Counted from the stretch's first letter, positions 36,240 through 50,165 are shown. The stretch is 64,000 nt of DNA from Microcebus murinus (GCF_040939455.1 NC_134116.1:68448400-68512399); one strand, 5' to 3'. Numbers and translations: made by a program. The notes: generated by a model from the letters alone, not told the origin.

Positions 36240-36450
36240 AACAGCAATAACAGTCACCCACTGTTGTATGCTCTATAGGTGTAATCACATATAGGTGATT
36301 AACAAACCTCTGAAGGAGTTACTGTTCTTATGCCCATTTGCCAGATGAGGAAATTGAGACAATCATTAACCTGGCTTAGGTAGTGCAGCTAGTGATGGAG
36401 CTGTGATTTGTCCTTCAGGTCATGCCCTTAACCACTACACTGGACTGCCT
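36240..36450 (+). repeat. MIR SINE
   Basis: Good MIR match: 'cccatttgccagatgaggaa', 'attgagacaatcattaacct', 'gcagctagtgatggagctg' and 'cttaaccactacactggac' in order. Confidence 0.8.
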
Positions 36451-38639
36451 TTCAGAACATACACAGAGGAAGCTAAGAAAGATATATGTGCATATATCTG
36501 GGGGTTACTATTGCCACTTCTGTAATCCTATACTTTGAGAGAGAATGAGTTTGGTAAGCCCCCTAAAGTGTCCCTTCTTGTAAAGCAAGAGAAATGTGCA
36601 AAATAAAAACTGTACTGTATTTTAGACTAAATTTACATCATAGAAGTTCATAGATTTAAAAAACATACTCAGTATTGGATCTCAGAATTCAACTGCAAAT
36701 ATTAGATTTTAGTTTTCAAAAAAGCAAGAGGCACTGAGCCTCTGCTCACTCCTAAATCTAATTTTTATCCCGGGGATTTAGGATAACCTGGCTGGATAGG
36801 TTTGGAAAAATACAAGGCTGATGAATGAATGTACTTACTGCTTCAAGAACACCTTTATCTCCAGTACGTAAGGACTCAGACTAAATCCCTGGGGCTGCTG
36901 AAATGTCCCAATTTTTCTTATCAGACATACAGTAGTAGTAGAATTGTAGGCCTATTCTTAACATTTGGGATATTTTTCATTGATTTGTTTTTGCCTCTTC
37001 TGTGTACTGTTCCCCCCCCAAGTAACAACCCTATACGTCACCATGTTACATACTTTACCAGAATTCAATTTCAAATTCCCTCTGTTCCTTCAAACAACAC
37101 CAACAACAATTAAAACAACCACAACTTTCTTTTTCCCAGTAGCTTATATATGTCAGAGTTAGGGTGCTGACATTTTACAGGGGAACGCAGTGATAATAGA
37201 GGATTTTATTTGGAGTGAGTATCATCTTCCTTTTCAGTGTCCTGGAAATGATGATTCTAGCAACCCTCAGATGTCACAGATAGATCCGTTTATGATTATG
37301 AATAAAACCTTGGATATTGTCAGTACTACATGTTCTAGACTTGAATGCTATTCTAAATATGTAATGACATGTGGCATTAGTGAAGATGAACAGTAAGGAT
37401 AAAGTAAGAAAACATAAAACAATAGCAGGATTGCAAACGAAGGGATTATTTTTGAAGTCTTCAAATAAGTCATTTGCAGTTTCTTTCCATTTCTAGTAAT
37501 ATTTCTATCCACAGAAATTTCTAAATACTAAAGAGAGTTTTGAAATCACCTTCCATGTACATAAATAATGTTTCTTGTTTTCATGACTTCTTAAATTAAA
37601 ATCTGTTTTTCTTTTTTTAAATTTTTTGTTTGAGCTGGGTGGAGGAGCATCTTGAAAATTCAGTTTACCTTCAATAGACTGGAAGTTAAATTCACAACAC
37701 TTCATTTATCGCAGTTATATTTTGGAAGCCTTATTTACAAGAAAGTGTGCTATAAAGTTGTACCTCACCATTTGTGATAAATGTTTCCCTTTAATTTCTG
37801 TGTAATTAATCTATATTAACTTCAGTCAGGAAACTATGTGAAAAAAAAGTAGTGAATTATTTTGTAAAACAATGAGTAATTTTCAAAGTGCTAATTCTCT
37901 GCAAAAAGTATCTATTTCATAATTTGAACATTTGTATAAAAATTTGTCTTAAATCCAATATTTTATTTACTGGCTGGCAATTAAAGTAGTGCAAAAACAT
38001 ACTCACTTTCTTGCCTTGACATGGATAGTGACGTGCCATGCTCTAGAGATCGAACAAACTGATGAAAAGTCAAGGGTAGTAAACTCACCATGCTATTTTC
38101 AAAGAACCAAAACCAACTTGCCAGCAAATGTGGAGGGAAAATAGGCAACGATGGCGTAACAATATATTTTCTAACATTCGTTGATCCTTAATAATTCTGG
38201 GATTTGAGTTGAGTGAATGACTGGTGAATGATAATCCAGTCCAGTGAAAAGCAGCCACCAAGCACCAAACTCTGTCTGTCTGTGCATTGTACTTGCAGCA
38301 GAATCTTCTACAGTCTAGACAACCACCTTCCATGCTCAGTGTCGTTAAAACTTAACCTAGCAAAAACCATCCCCTGTGGTTCTGTACTTACGTTTGCAAT
38401 AACTCAAATTTCAAAAAGGCCAACTTTATTAATATATTTCACCATTCTGAAAATTATGTCTTCAGTTTTGCATTATTCTCTTTTTTTTTTCTTTTCTTAT
38501 ATTATCCAAAATTCAGACCTACCAGTAACCACAATATTTAGAAACTTACTATCGCTGGCATTCCCCTCAGATTCAATTTCAAAAGTGTTATTCCAATGAT
38601 TTTACAATGTATTCAAATGCATTTTATTTATATAGTGTG

Positions 38640-38790
38640 GTCACATGCCTTATTTTATTTAAATTTTAGAACTGTATTAGATAAACTCACTGTAGATAAC
38701 TAAGGAAACTTAGGCTCAGGGGATTTATGAAAATTATCCAAATTTACCTGGCTGGTAGGTAGCTGATTTGGACCTTAAAATAAAAAAATT
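38640..38790 (+). repeat. MIR SINE fragment
   Basis: 'aaggaaacttaggctcaggg' and 'acctggctggtaggtagctg' follow the MIR core order; diverged. Confidence 0.55.
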
Positions 38791-39267
38791 CTTCGTTTAG
38801 ATATTTGGATGAGACATCACATCATAAATGCTTTGATGAATTTTTATGCGAGGAAAATTTTGCCTTCTTTGCCCTCTTCTTAAGTAGAAGATAGTTACAG
38901 TCATCCAAACTTTCCACAGTTAAAATTCAAGATTAATATCATACTACCTTTTGTTTTCCTACAAAGTTGTATGAACAGATTTTTTTCATAGCTAGTTTCT
39001 CACTGTTTTCTGAACAGATACTGTTCATTTTCACTTAAAGTGTAGATTCTATGATTATTCTATGTGCACAGTGGTAATAATAAAATGTATTAAATGATGT
39101 TAAAGCTTCTCAATTAAAAAGTCATAGAGCTGGACAAAGTAGAGCTGAACTAAGATTGAGACCTGGGACCAGGGCTGCATATAGCCATGCCACCACTGGG
39201 CTGACTAGCAGTGAAGCTGTCTCTGTAAGTAAATTCACCAGCAGCAAAACCACCAGTTTCTTCTACC

Positions 39268-39582
39268 GCTGCACTGTCCAATTAGCTAGCTACTATCCCC
39301 ATATGGCTATTCAGCACTTGAACCGTGGCTAGTCTGAACAAAGATGTGCTGTAAAACACACCCCAGATTTCTAAGACTTAGTCTGAAAATGATGTAAATT
39401 AGCTCATTATTATTTTATATTGGTTACATGTTGAAATGATAATATTTTGGATGTATTGAGTTAAAATATACTAATTAAATGAGTTTTATGTTTCTTTTTA
39501 CTTTTTCAGTGTGGCTACTAGGAAAATAAATATGTGGCTTGTATTTGTAAGTTGCAATACATTTCTGTTGGACAGTGCTGCT
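39268..39582. mobile_element. hAT-type nonautonomous element with terminal inverted repeats
   Basis: The left end reads 'gctgcactgtccaatta' and the right end 'ttggacagtgctgct', which is its inverted copy apart from one or two mismatches. Inside are 'atatggctattcagcacttg' and 'gtgtggctactaggaaa', a mammalian family whose two halves are themselves partly inverted. The family name is uncertain, and there is no coding capacity. Confidence 0.7.
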
Positions 39583-40139
39583 CTGGGAGATTTGTATTTG
39601 CTTTGCTCAATTCATGCATTTCTATTATTTGAATTACATAGGTAAAACTTATACACTTAACCACTCAAAAACAGTGTATGTGGCTCTGCTAACATCTTCA
39701 GTCTCTCCTTGATTCCAAATCTCTTAATAGAATCCCTGCTAACAATTTGCCATATTCCATGTTTTCCCTTTGCTTTTGCAAATGTATTAATATAAATATG
39801 TATGCACATAGATATATATAGGTTATGGTTTCATTATTGGTTTTTCAAGAATTGGATCACCCTATACCTATAACTCAGTGACTTTTTTTTTCATCTAACA
39901 GTGTACCATGGAAACCTTTTCTAAAGTAATTTAATATAGCAGAAAATTTGAATCCATCCAAAGAAATTCCTTCACTAGCTATTTTACCTACTGAAATATA
40001 ATATTATCACATGCTATTTCTAAAACCACTATGGAAAATCTGCTTATCAAAGAAAACACACAGTTTTTAAGTGATGAGGAGTACTTGATAGACATCAAGG
40101 TGTTTCTGAAAGGCAAGTATTTTCATTTCTGTCCTCTGG

Positions 40140-40380
40140 ATACAATCTTGCAGGGCTCCCTATTTCCCCTGCCATTCAATGCTGATTCCATAGCATGGCC
40201 TTCATAAAGAGGCCCCAGTTTCTGTACCAGCATCATTTCTTAACACCATTCTGACTCACACTAAACTTTAGCCATTCTGAACTTCGTTTAGCCATTGAAG
40301 ACTTAATATTGCTCTTTTCCCCCAAATTTACAAACACCATTACTCCAGCCTTGAATAAAATTTGTACCATTTTTTAAAAA
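40140..40380 (+). repeat. L2 LINE fragment
   Basis: Diverged L2-like wording, including 'attctgactcacactaaac' and 'tttagccattctgaacttcg'. Low certainty. Confidence 0.4.
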
Positions 40381-41217
40381 TTTTTAATCCAAGATTTTAA
40401 TTATTATAATTCCAATCGACCTATTTTGTAGCTTCCTTTATGCTTAATTGTTTTACCAAATTACTTTTTTCTTATAGGTGATCTTTTCCTGAGCCTACAG
40501 ATAGTGAACCAGGTTTTCCCTGTGGGAGTAAGAGATGCTCCACATTGACATGCTTTCAGGGCACCAGTGTACTCTGAGAAGCTCAATTAGTCCCAGGAAG
40601 TAACTCACTGTGCTGCTTCAGCATTCAGCATGCAAAATACCCTGTGGATTAGAGGAAGGCAGGAAGCTGGTACCTTTTCATAGCTGCTGTGGGGTGACTT
40701 GCAAGTCAGGCACTTTATCTCTTTAAATCTCAGTTGCTGATATTTAAAGTTTCTGGATGAAAATGTCCCATCTATCTCTAAAATATAAAACTATGTTAAA
40801 TCATCCTTCTAAAGTTAGAAGTGCCAAATAAGAAAGTGGAAATGTAGGAAAAATGAAGGCACCATAAAATATTCAGTGCATGATTATTTCTTCCATTTTA
40901 TTTAAAATAAACTTTAAAAAATGTTTGAGATCATTGTAGATTCATATTCAACTGTAAGAAACAATACAGACATAGCTCATGTGCCATTTACCCATTTTCC
41001 CCCAATGGAAACATCTTTCAAAAACTATAGTACAATATCACATGCATTTAATCCACTGATCTTACTCAAATTTCCACAGTTGTACTTGTGTGTATGGACT
41101 TGTGTGTTTATTTAGTTCTATACAGTTTTACTGCAAATACAGGTTTGTGTATTCATAACCATAGATAAGACATAGAAAATTTTCATCATCACAAGAATCT
41201 CAGGTATTGCCCTTTTA

Positions 41218-43486
41218 TAGGCATATCTCAGAAATATCATGAGTTTGGTTCCAGACCACTTCAATAAAGGGAATATCACAATAAAACAAGTAACACAAAC
41301 TGGTTTCACAGTGTATATAAAAGTTATGTTTACACTACACTGTAGTCAAGTGTGCAATAGCATATTTATTAAAAAACCAATATCTATACCTTAATTAAAA
41401 ATATTTTATGGCTAAAAATTGCAAATGATCATCTGAGCCTTCAGCAAGTTGAAATCTTTTGCTGGTGGAGGGTTTTGCCTTGATGTGGACGGTGCTGACT
41501 GATCAGGGTGGTGGGTGCTGAAGGTTAAGGAGGTTGTGATGATTTCTCAAAATAAAACAACAATGAAGTTTGCCACATCAGTTGACACTTCCTTTCACCA
41601 AAGATTTCTCTGTTTGATAACATTTTACCCACAGTAGAACTTCTTTCAAAATTGCAGTCAATACTCTCAAATCCTATCAACTAAAGTTTACGTAATATTC
41701 TAAATCCTTTGTTGGTGTTCTAACAATGTTCACAGCAGCTTCACCAGGAGTAGATTCCATCTCAAAAAATCACTTTATTTGGTCATCAATAAAAAGCCAC
41801 TCTTCATCTGTTCAAGTTTTATCACAAGACTACAGCAATTCAGTCACATCTCCAAACTCTGCTTCTAATTCTAGTTCTCTTGCTATTTCCACCACATCTG
41901 CAGTGACTTCCTCCACCGAAGTCATGAAGCCCTCCATGGGATTTGGAATCAGCTTCTTCTAAACTCTTGATTTTGCTATTTGGACCTCCTCCCATGAATC
42001 ACAAATGTTCTTAATGGTATGTACAGTGGTGAATCCTTTCTGGAATATTTTCAATTTACGTTGCCTCGATCCATCAGAGGAATCTTATCTATGGCAGCTA
42101 TAGCCTTACAAAATGTATTTTTTAAATAATAAGACTTGAATATCAAAATTAATCCTTGCTCCATGGGATACAGAGGGGCATTGTATTAACAGGCATGAAC
42201 ACATTTAATCTCTTTTCACATCTCCATCAGAGCTCTTGCGTGAGCAGGTACATTGCAAATGAGCAGTCATATTTTGAAAGGAATCTTTTTTTCTAAGCAA
42301 TAGGTCTCAACAGTGGGCTTAAAATGTTCACTAAATCATGCTATAAACATATGTGCTATCGCTCGGGCTTTGTTGTTCTATTTCTAGAGCACAGACAAAA
42401 TAGTATAATTCCTAAGAGCCCTAGGATCTTTGGAATGGTCAATGAGCATTGGCTTCAACTTAAAATCACCAGCTGCATTAGGCCCTAACCTTTCCTTTTA
42501 ATCTTTGAAGCCAGGCATTGATTTCTCCTCTCTAGCTATGAAAGTCCTAGATGGAATCTTCTTTGAATAGAAGGCTGTCTACACTGAAAATCTGCTGTTT
42601 AATGTAGCCACCTTCATCAATGATCTTATCTAGATCTTCCTTGTAGCTTCTACATCAGGACTTGCAGCTTTCCCTTGTACTTATATGTTATAAAGATGAC
42701 TTCTTTCCTTAAACCTCACAAACCAACGTCTGCTAGCTTCAAACTTTTCTTCTGCAGCTTCCTCACCCCTCTCAGCCTTCAGAGAATTGAAGGGATTTAG
42801 GGCCCTGCTCTAGATTAAGCTTTGGCTTAAGGGAATGTTGTGGCTGATTTGATCTTCTATCCAGACCACTCAAACTTTCTTCATATCAGCAATAAGGCTG
42901 TTTTGCTTTCTCATCATTCTTGTGTTACTGCAATAGCACTATAGCACTTTTCATTTCCTTCAAGAAATTTTTCTGTGCTGTTTGGTGCAAGAGGCCTATC
43001 TCAGTTTTCAACATGTCTCCCTCCCTAAATCACTAAATTTAATCATTTCTAGCTTTTGATTTAAAGTGAGAGATATGTGACCCTTTCACTTGAACACTTA
43101 AAGAGGTTTGTAGGGTTATTAATTGGCTTAGTTTCAATATAGCTGTTTCTCAGAGAGAGGGAGGCCTAAGGAGAGGAAAAGAGATGGGGGAACAGCAGTC
43201 AGAACACACCCAACTTTTGTCAGTTAAGTTCACCATCTGATATGGGCGTGGTTTGTGGTGCTCCAATATAATTACAATAGTAGCATCAAAGATCACTGGT
43301 CACAGATCACTACCGTAGACATAACAATAATGAAAAGGTTTACAATATTGTGAGAATTACAAATATATGACATAGAGACACAAAATGAGTACATGCTGTT
43401 GAATAAAAGGTGTTTTTTCAGTTTGTAAAAGATGCAATATCTGTGAGGCACAATAAAGTAAGGCATAGTAAAATGAGATATGCCTG
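41218..43486 (-). mobile_element. Tigger1-type DNA transposon, nearly full length
   Basis: A pogo/Tc-mariner-class element of about 2.27 kb with inverted ends: left '(t)aggcatatctcagaaatat', right 'aaaatgagatatgcctg|ta'. It sits at a TA site. The body follows Tigger1 through its whole length, for example 'tctgagccttcagcaagttg', 'tttgctggtggagggttttg', 'ttcaccaggagtagattcc', 'ctagctatgaaagtcctag' and 'tggcttaagggaatgttgtg'. The transposase would read on the minus strand, but it is broken by many stops and small deletions. The 78-codon + frame at 41726-41962 is antisense to it. Full-length Tigger1 is about 2.4 kb, so only about 150 bp has been lost. Confidence 0.92.
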
Positions 43487-43489
43487 TAT

Positions 43490-44560
43490 AATCACATTCA
43501 TTTCCTATCCTCCACCCATCTCTAACCCCTGACAACCAATAATTTGTTGTCCATTTTTATAATTTTGTCATTTAAAGACAAAACATTTGTCAGTGTTATA
43601 TAAGTAGAATCATAAAATACGTAATCTTTGGGGGTTAGTGTTTTTATTCAACATAAATCTCTGGAGATTCATCCAACTTGTTTATATCTGTCAATAGTTG
43701 ATCTCTTTCCTATTGCTGAATCTAATTTCATGGTATGGATATAATAATACAGTTTGCTTAGCTCTTCACCCATTGAAGGATAACTAGGCTGTTTCCATTT
43801 TTTGGCTATTACAAATAAAACGGATATGTACAGGTCTTTTTGTGAACATAAATTTTATATCTCTGGGATAACTGCCCGGCACTACAGTTGCTGGTAGTAT
43901 AATGGTCACATAGTTGGTTCTATAAGAAATAGCACACCTGTATCCAAGTGTGCTGTACCTTTTATATACTCAACAACAACACTGAGTGTTTCAGTTTCTC
44001 TACATTTCTTTTGGTGTTGGTATCGATTTGTATTTTGCCCATTCTAATTGGATATAATCTCAATGTGGTTTTAATTTGCATCTTTACTGATGGATAAATG
44101 ATTTTAAACACCATTTCTTGTACTTATTCCCCATCTGTATGCCATCATAGTGAAATGTTTATTCATGTTTTTGTACATTTTTTAGATTGTTTATGTGTTT
44201 GTTTTTAACATTAACTTTTGAGAGTTCTTTCTATATTTAGATACTAGTCATTTGTCAGATATGTTTTGCAAATATTTTCTCCCAGTGTGCAACTTATCTT
44301 TTCATCCTCTTAACAGGCTTTCCACAAACACACACACACACAATTTAATTTTGATTAAGTTCAATTTTTCAATTTACTTTTCATAGAAATTCTAAAAACT
44401 CAATCCCTAGGCCCTAGTTCATAAAGATTTTTCTCCCATGTGTTTTTTCTAATGGTTTCATACTTTTATGGATTATATTTAATCATATCATTTTCTTGTA
44501 TTTTTATTCCAAGTATTAATACATTTAAGTATCATACATAAATATTTACAGAAGAAAAAT
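43490..44560 (-). repeat. Old LINE-1 (L1M-type), ORF2 3' part to 3'UTR
   Basis: The + strand carries antisense L1 wording in order: 'acccattgaaggataacta', 'ttttggctattacaaataaa', 'ctctgggataactgcccgg', 'ttaatttgcatctttactga', 'ttgagagttctttctatatt' and 'gcaaatattttctcccagtg'. It directly abuts the Tigger right end at 43486 and is fully broken. Confidence 0.75.
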
Positions 44561-46530
44561 CACCTGAAGGAATAGAATCGCATACACATACACAGAGGAA
44601 GGATGAAGGGAATGTTGACAGGCTAGCATGCCAGAGTAGTGCAATGGGGTGACAAGGCGAAAGATAAATCATTTTTATGAGACAAAAACTGACCCAGTTA
44701 CCCAGAGATGATAGCCAGACTTTTCTGAATTTTGCAAAAACAATAAAGCTCAAGTAATTTTTCAATTCCGTTACATTTCTCCCAACTTCCTGAACCAGAT
44801 GGAGAAGAGGTGAATATGAGAAAAACTGCTCCAAGACTGAAAACCAGAAATAAATATAGAATACAAGCCTCTTCACAAAATTCAATTGCCATTTGAAAAG
44901 CTGAGATTGCAGAAATAGGACATGACCTCCTGTGTTCTGAAGAATAATCACTGAATTTGAAGCTGATATGTAGGTACTATTGAAACCACCAACCATTTGT
45001 TTAAAATGCCTCTCTTTGGCTTTGATAGTGCACAACAATGAAAGAAAATAACAAGAAAAGGAAAAAAAATGTAATGTAATTCACTGGTGTAAACTTAATC
45101 AAACTAGACTAATGACATTATAATTATATGAGAATATATATAAAGCATTAAACAAAATAATTTAGTGCACAACAAAAATATAAACATTTAATGATAAAGA
45201 GTAGTGGCATAAAATTCCCATGTTAATTAAAATAATCTCTGAGGCTTGCATTAGAAAGGAAAATTATCTTTGGCACATATAAAAATTCAGACTAGAATTT
45301 TGGCTAAGTCATTATGATATACTATCATAATGTTTTTATTCTCAGATGATAATATGGCAATTAACTGAATTGCTTTCTCAATGGAAACAATTGGAATTCT
45401 TCTCTTATGAAATTTTAAGTTGCCACTTTTTACAAAGCACACAGTTAGAAATTGTAACTCAATTTATAAGATGATCTGGATCTCTAATTTGGCTTTCACT
45501 TGCTATTATTTCCCATTTTACCATCAAATTAGAGATATGACTCTATAATAAACAATGGAAATAAAAAGATAAAGAATATTTTCTGGAGGATCTGACAATG
45601 TTAAGTCTAGAAACTTACATTTTGCATTGCAAGAGATCAGAAACATATTGCCCTTCTCTATACAGCTGGTGCTTATCAGCCAGGGTTTGCAGAATATACA
45701 TCTTTTTCTTTCTATCAAACCATGTGAAAGGGACTATTTTGTTAAATGAGGTATGTGTTTCTATTTTCTTTGAGATAGAAGAGTCATAAAAAATATAGAA
45801 AAGGTACCCCTTTTCATCTCATGCCTAGAATAAGCTTACTTAATCATTGATACATTGATCATTCAGCAACTTCATATTTTGCCCTAGCCACCTGGTTGGT
45901 AAATTGCCCTTTGCAAAAATTGCTCCTTCATTTAGAAACATTGATCAAGCATACATTTTGTGACAGGCATTGTAATACATGCTGAGAATAAAATAATAAA
46001 ACCAAAATTATTGATCTAGAAAATGATTAATTCTCTGGCAATAATAATTAAGTATGATGATCATGGTGTCTCTGGGGAGAATCTAGGAGTGGTATCTAAC
46101 CCAGTATTAGCTACCGAGAACAAAAGATGTCTGTCATTTCCTAAAGATGAGTAATAGTCATTCAGAAGTTGATCTTTATCCTGGGCATAATTGGGAGTCA
46201 TTAAAGAATTTTATGTAGGAGTTTGTCATGACAAAATTCTCTTGAAGTATAGATGAAAGGAAATGTGGAAATAATCACATTTACACTAGAAAATTAAAAA
46301 GAATTGAGTCCTTTCAATTCTGAAAAAGAGGTTTTTTTTTTTTTTTTATTTCACTCAATAGTTTTGAATAACCTAACCTCCAATATGCAGACATTAAGTT
46401 GGGAATAAATTTTTCTAAAGCAAAACATATCCATACAATTCTCATTAGCTTTATATTCTATGTTTTAAAAACTTAATGTTTTATATTGATAGGAATGAGG
46501 TTTCTGGACATTCTTAATCACCTAAAAAAT
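44561..46530. other. Intergenic DNA without identified features
   Basis: AT-rich. A 168-codon minus-strand frame (44532-45038) has no domain, signal or recognisable similarity. An L2-like phrase ('gtgacaggcattgtaataca') is present near 45960, and a T17 run at 46332-46348. Nothing else is seen. Confidence 0.55.
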
Positions 46531-47430
46531 AATTGTATTTTCTCAATAGCTTTATTGAAATATAATCCACATGCCATACAATTAATCCACTTAAAGCATA
46601 TAATTCAGTGGGTTTTAATATATTTATATGTATATGCAATCATCATCGCAATCAAATTTACATTTTTATCACCTCAAAAAGAAACCCTGTACTCTTTAGC
46701 TATCACTATCTATTCTTTTACTCCAGTCCCCTACACCCCTAAGCAATCACTAATTTTCTTTCTGTCCTCTATATATTTCCTGTTCTGGATTTTTGCATGA
46801 ATGGGATATATATGTGGTATATTGTGACTAGCTTCTTTCACTGAGCATAATGTTTTCAAGTTCATCCATGTGGTAGCATGTGTCAGGACTTCCTTCCTTT
46901 TTACGGCCAAGTAACATTCCATTATATGAACTTACCACATATTTTATTGATCCATTAGTCTGTTTATGGGTATTTGAATTGTCTTCACGTTTTGGCTATT
47001 ATGAATAATGCTGCTATGCACACGCATATGAAAAGTCTTGCAGACCTTTTTTTTTTCTCATTTATTTTGGATAATAGCTAAGAATCATTTCATTGCATCA
47101 TAGAACACTTTATATTTAATCATTTGATGCAATGCCAGACTTTTCCACAGCAGTTTCACCATTTTACATTCCCACTAGCAATGAATGAGAATTCCTATTT
47201 CTCCACACATCAACACTTATTCTCTGAGTTTTGATTCTAGTCATCCTAATGGGTAGGCAATGGTATCATATGTGCTTTTGATTTGCATTTCCCTGATAAA
47301 TAATGATGCCAAGCTTTTTTTCTGTGCGTATTGGCCATTTGTATAACTTCCTTGTAGTATAGAAATATCTTTCAGATACTTTGTCCTACTTTAGTTGGAT
47401 TGTATTTTATTATTGAATTTTTAGAGTGTT
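46531..47430 (-). repeat. Old LINE-1 (L1M-type), ORF2 C-terminus and 3'UTR
   Basis: The minus strand at 46731-46922 translates to VLTHATTWMNLKTL preceded by MECYLAVKRKE, a clear relic of the ORF2p C-terminus (usual form MEYYSAIKRNE...THATTWMN). The flanking + strand text ('ctgagcataatgttttcaag', 'ttttggctattatgaataat') is the antisense of L1. The frame is lost on both sides. Confidence 0.85.
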
Positions 47431-47469
47431 TTAATACATTGTACATTGTACATAATACATTGTACATTT

Positions 47470-47880
47470 AATACATTTTAAAACATTTAATATATAGACT
47501 GATAGATAAGAGAAACTGGAAAGGGTATATGGGCAAGAAGGGGAGATATAAAGAGGTTGGATAGTGGGTACAACCACATAGTTTGACAGAAGAAATAAGC
47601 CCCAGTATTCAATAGCAGAGTAGGGTGAATATAGTTAGCAACAATATATTACAGATTTCAAAATAGCTGAGACAGAAGACTTGAAATGTTACCAACACAT
47701 AGAAATAATAAATGCTCAAGATGATGGATACCCCAAATATCCTTACTTGATCACCACACATTATATGAATGTAACAAATACTCATATGTATTTGAATGTA
47801 ACAAATACTCATATGTATTTGTTACCCCATATTTACGCCATAAATATGTAAAATATTTTCTATCAATAAAAAATTTGTAC
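47470..47880 (+). repeat. LINE-1 3'UTR fragment
   Basis: Sense-orientation L1 3'UTR wording: 'gtacaaccacatagtttgac', 'agtattcaatagcagagtag', 'ggtgaatatagttagcaaca', 'aaatgctcaagatgatgga' and 'taccccatatttacgcc'. It is oriented opposite to the L1 fragment just to its left. Confidence 0.75.
47767..47820 (+). repeat. Perfect 27-bp tandem duplication
   Basis: Positions 47767-47793 and 47794-47820 are identical over 27 bp, beginning GAATGTAACAAATACTC. It lies inside the L1 3'UTR fragment, so it arose after insertion. Lack of differences suggests it is recent. Confidence 0.95.
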
Positions 47881-50165
47881 TTCTTTCATTAAATTTATTC
47901 TAAGTGTTTTATTCTCTTTCATGCCATTGGGAATAGAACTATAATTATCTTTTAAGATTCTCAAAAGTCTGAAATTACTAGTAGACAAATACATATAAAG
48001 AAATTTATCAATGCTCTAATTACATTCATTAAAGATTAGTTAAAGTAAGATTTTCATCACTGGTTATTTCAGAATTTTTCTCTAACTAATAATGCAACCC
48101 CTGGGGAGTCAATCTCTTTTATTGATAAAGCTATTTAACTGCTCCAATTGTTTTGAAGGTGGTACTTATAAGTGCCAAGAATAAATAAATATTTAAGCAC
48201 AGAATCCCATATTTATGTTTAGAGTTTTACTTAATAGTTTTATTTTAAGTACTATGTCTAGTATCTATGTAACTTTTGCTAATTTAAATTACAGTGTGGT
48301 TAAATGTGTTAATAAGTTTGTGCTCACACCTAAATGTAGCATTATCACCCACCTCATTGTATCATACTGTGGACACAAACCTCCTATAGTTCATTTTTAA
48401 GAAGAGACTTTCAAACTGTATTGGGTTTTATGTAGGTACACATTGTAGCTTGCTAAGGCCATTATACATTAAGTAACCATCATAAGATCCCTTACTTATA
48501 AATATATACTTATAATTTTACTGATTAATGAGGAGTAGGAGTAGGGAAGTAGATTTAAATACTTATTACTATTTTTCATAATTGTAATTTTACTCTACTT
48601 AGTAATGGATTCTTTGCTAATATGGAAACTATGCCTACAAATTTTACCAGCTTTTAGAATCAACATATTCTTCTTATTATACAGGACAGGAGGAAAAATA
48701 AATCTAGTCACTTTGGAGGATTAGTGCTCAAATAACTTCCTTAGAAAAAGCTATTATGAGACTAACTGATTATATTAGTTGAAAAAAATAAGATGAAAAG
48801 GTAAAGATAGGGTGGGCTGTACAGGAAAGCTAGGACCATGATATCTGAAGATTAAGATACCACTACAGATGAGAGAGAAGGAAGATGGTAATAAGAGCTT
48901 TATACCCACAACTCTTATAGGAAAAAAGATTAGGACTGATGATCTTGACAATCTCCATTCATATGTTCTTTCCTGTCCTTATCAACAACAATTTAAAGAG
49001 AAAAAAATGTTTTGAGGAGTCAGATGGGCTAATAATGGATATAAATATTTTGAATATTTATACTAAATTGAAAGGGAGTTGGTTGTAATCATGTTTAATG
49101 AATGAAAATAGGCAAAGCTATCCCTAACCCAAATTTTTTTACTTGAATCTTCTGCTTCAGCTATTGTACTTGGAAGCAAAAAGTTCAATTTTCATTCTAA
49201 TGTCTTCACTGACTCATTTGTAGAATGGGAAATTATCAACTTTTACTACTCTGGACCAAGGAGCCGAATTATAATTATGATTTAAAAACATAGAAAAATA
49301 AAATCATTTTTTCAAGTATTAGGAACTATGTGTGCATAATTTTTTTTCTCATTACATGAGGATAACCCAAAGGAATCCCAGTGAATTCATGATTAAGTGA
49401 TATAAATTCCCTCTCACTCAACTCACCTTAAGGAAGCAGAATTGGCTTCACGTTCAATCTGGTCTAATGCATTAATGTGGCTAAACAAAGAAAGTATCTT
49501 TCAGAATGCGGTGATAAGCACAACCCGAAAAATGCCATTAGGAAAAAGGAAAGGAGTGTCAGAGTGGCCAACTTTGGCATTATCTGTTCGCATACTTCCC
49601 CAGGAAAAGAAGACTCTTTAGCCAGTACACTTAGATCATTCAGGTCCTGTGGGTATAGCTGACCCGGTTGTGAAGATAAACGAATGAAGACTTGTTACCT
49701 GGATGTCTCTGATACCATGCCTACAAATTCATTTTCCAGTTCTAGTCAAGTCCTCCATTACAGCTTCATTCATGGAACTAGTTACATTGAGTCATGTATA
49801 CTGCTTTATATGATGGCCATAACCGTGGAAATAAGAAGCAGGCCTCTTGATTGTAGAAAACAATCTCCTGAACTTAACAAACTTGAGTCTGTGAGAGATG
49901 GGACCATGCTATAGGTGCTGACAAAGTTAGATTTCAGAATCTACACGCAAAGAGCCAGACACCTAATTAAGGCACATTAATCAAAGTGAGGACAGCTTGT
50001 GAGATGACCTAGGAGGGTCCCAGCTGGTCTTTTTCAAGGTGCACATATGTGTGTACCCCTAGGCACATTTACTATTCTAACATCCACAGATATTAATACT
50101 AATATTATTGCCAATCTCATTTGACATCTCATGTTACATTGCAAACCTGCCTAAATTTGTTGTCT
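47881..50165. other. Intergenic DNA without identified features
   Basis: AT-rich, with no gene, RNA gene or recognisable repeat. The small frames at 48215-48400, 49477-49662 and 49684-49914 show no protein signature. Confidence 0.5.

Larger units (their letters stand above)
35641..41217. other. Intergenic DNA downstream of TRPC4, first part
   Basis: Mostly AT-rich, with no gene I can support. Contains two MIRs, an inverted-repeat hAT-like element and an L2-like fragment, listed separately. Small open frames at 36829-37162, 37190-37396 and 38228-38599 have no recognisable protein features. Confidence 0.7.

Noticed and set aside
41726..41962. 78-codon serine-rich + frame
   Set aside because: Antisense to the decayed Tigger transposase.
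44532..45038. 168-codon minus-strand frame
   Set aside because: Hydrophobic and cysteine-scattered without a recognisable family; no promoter or exon signals; treated as chance.
46731..46922. Small minus-strand frame with THATTWMN
   Set aside because: It is a relic of the L1 ORF2p C-terminus, not an independent gene.
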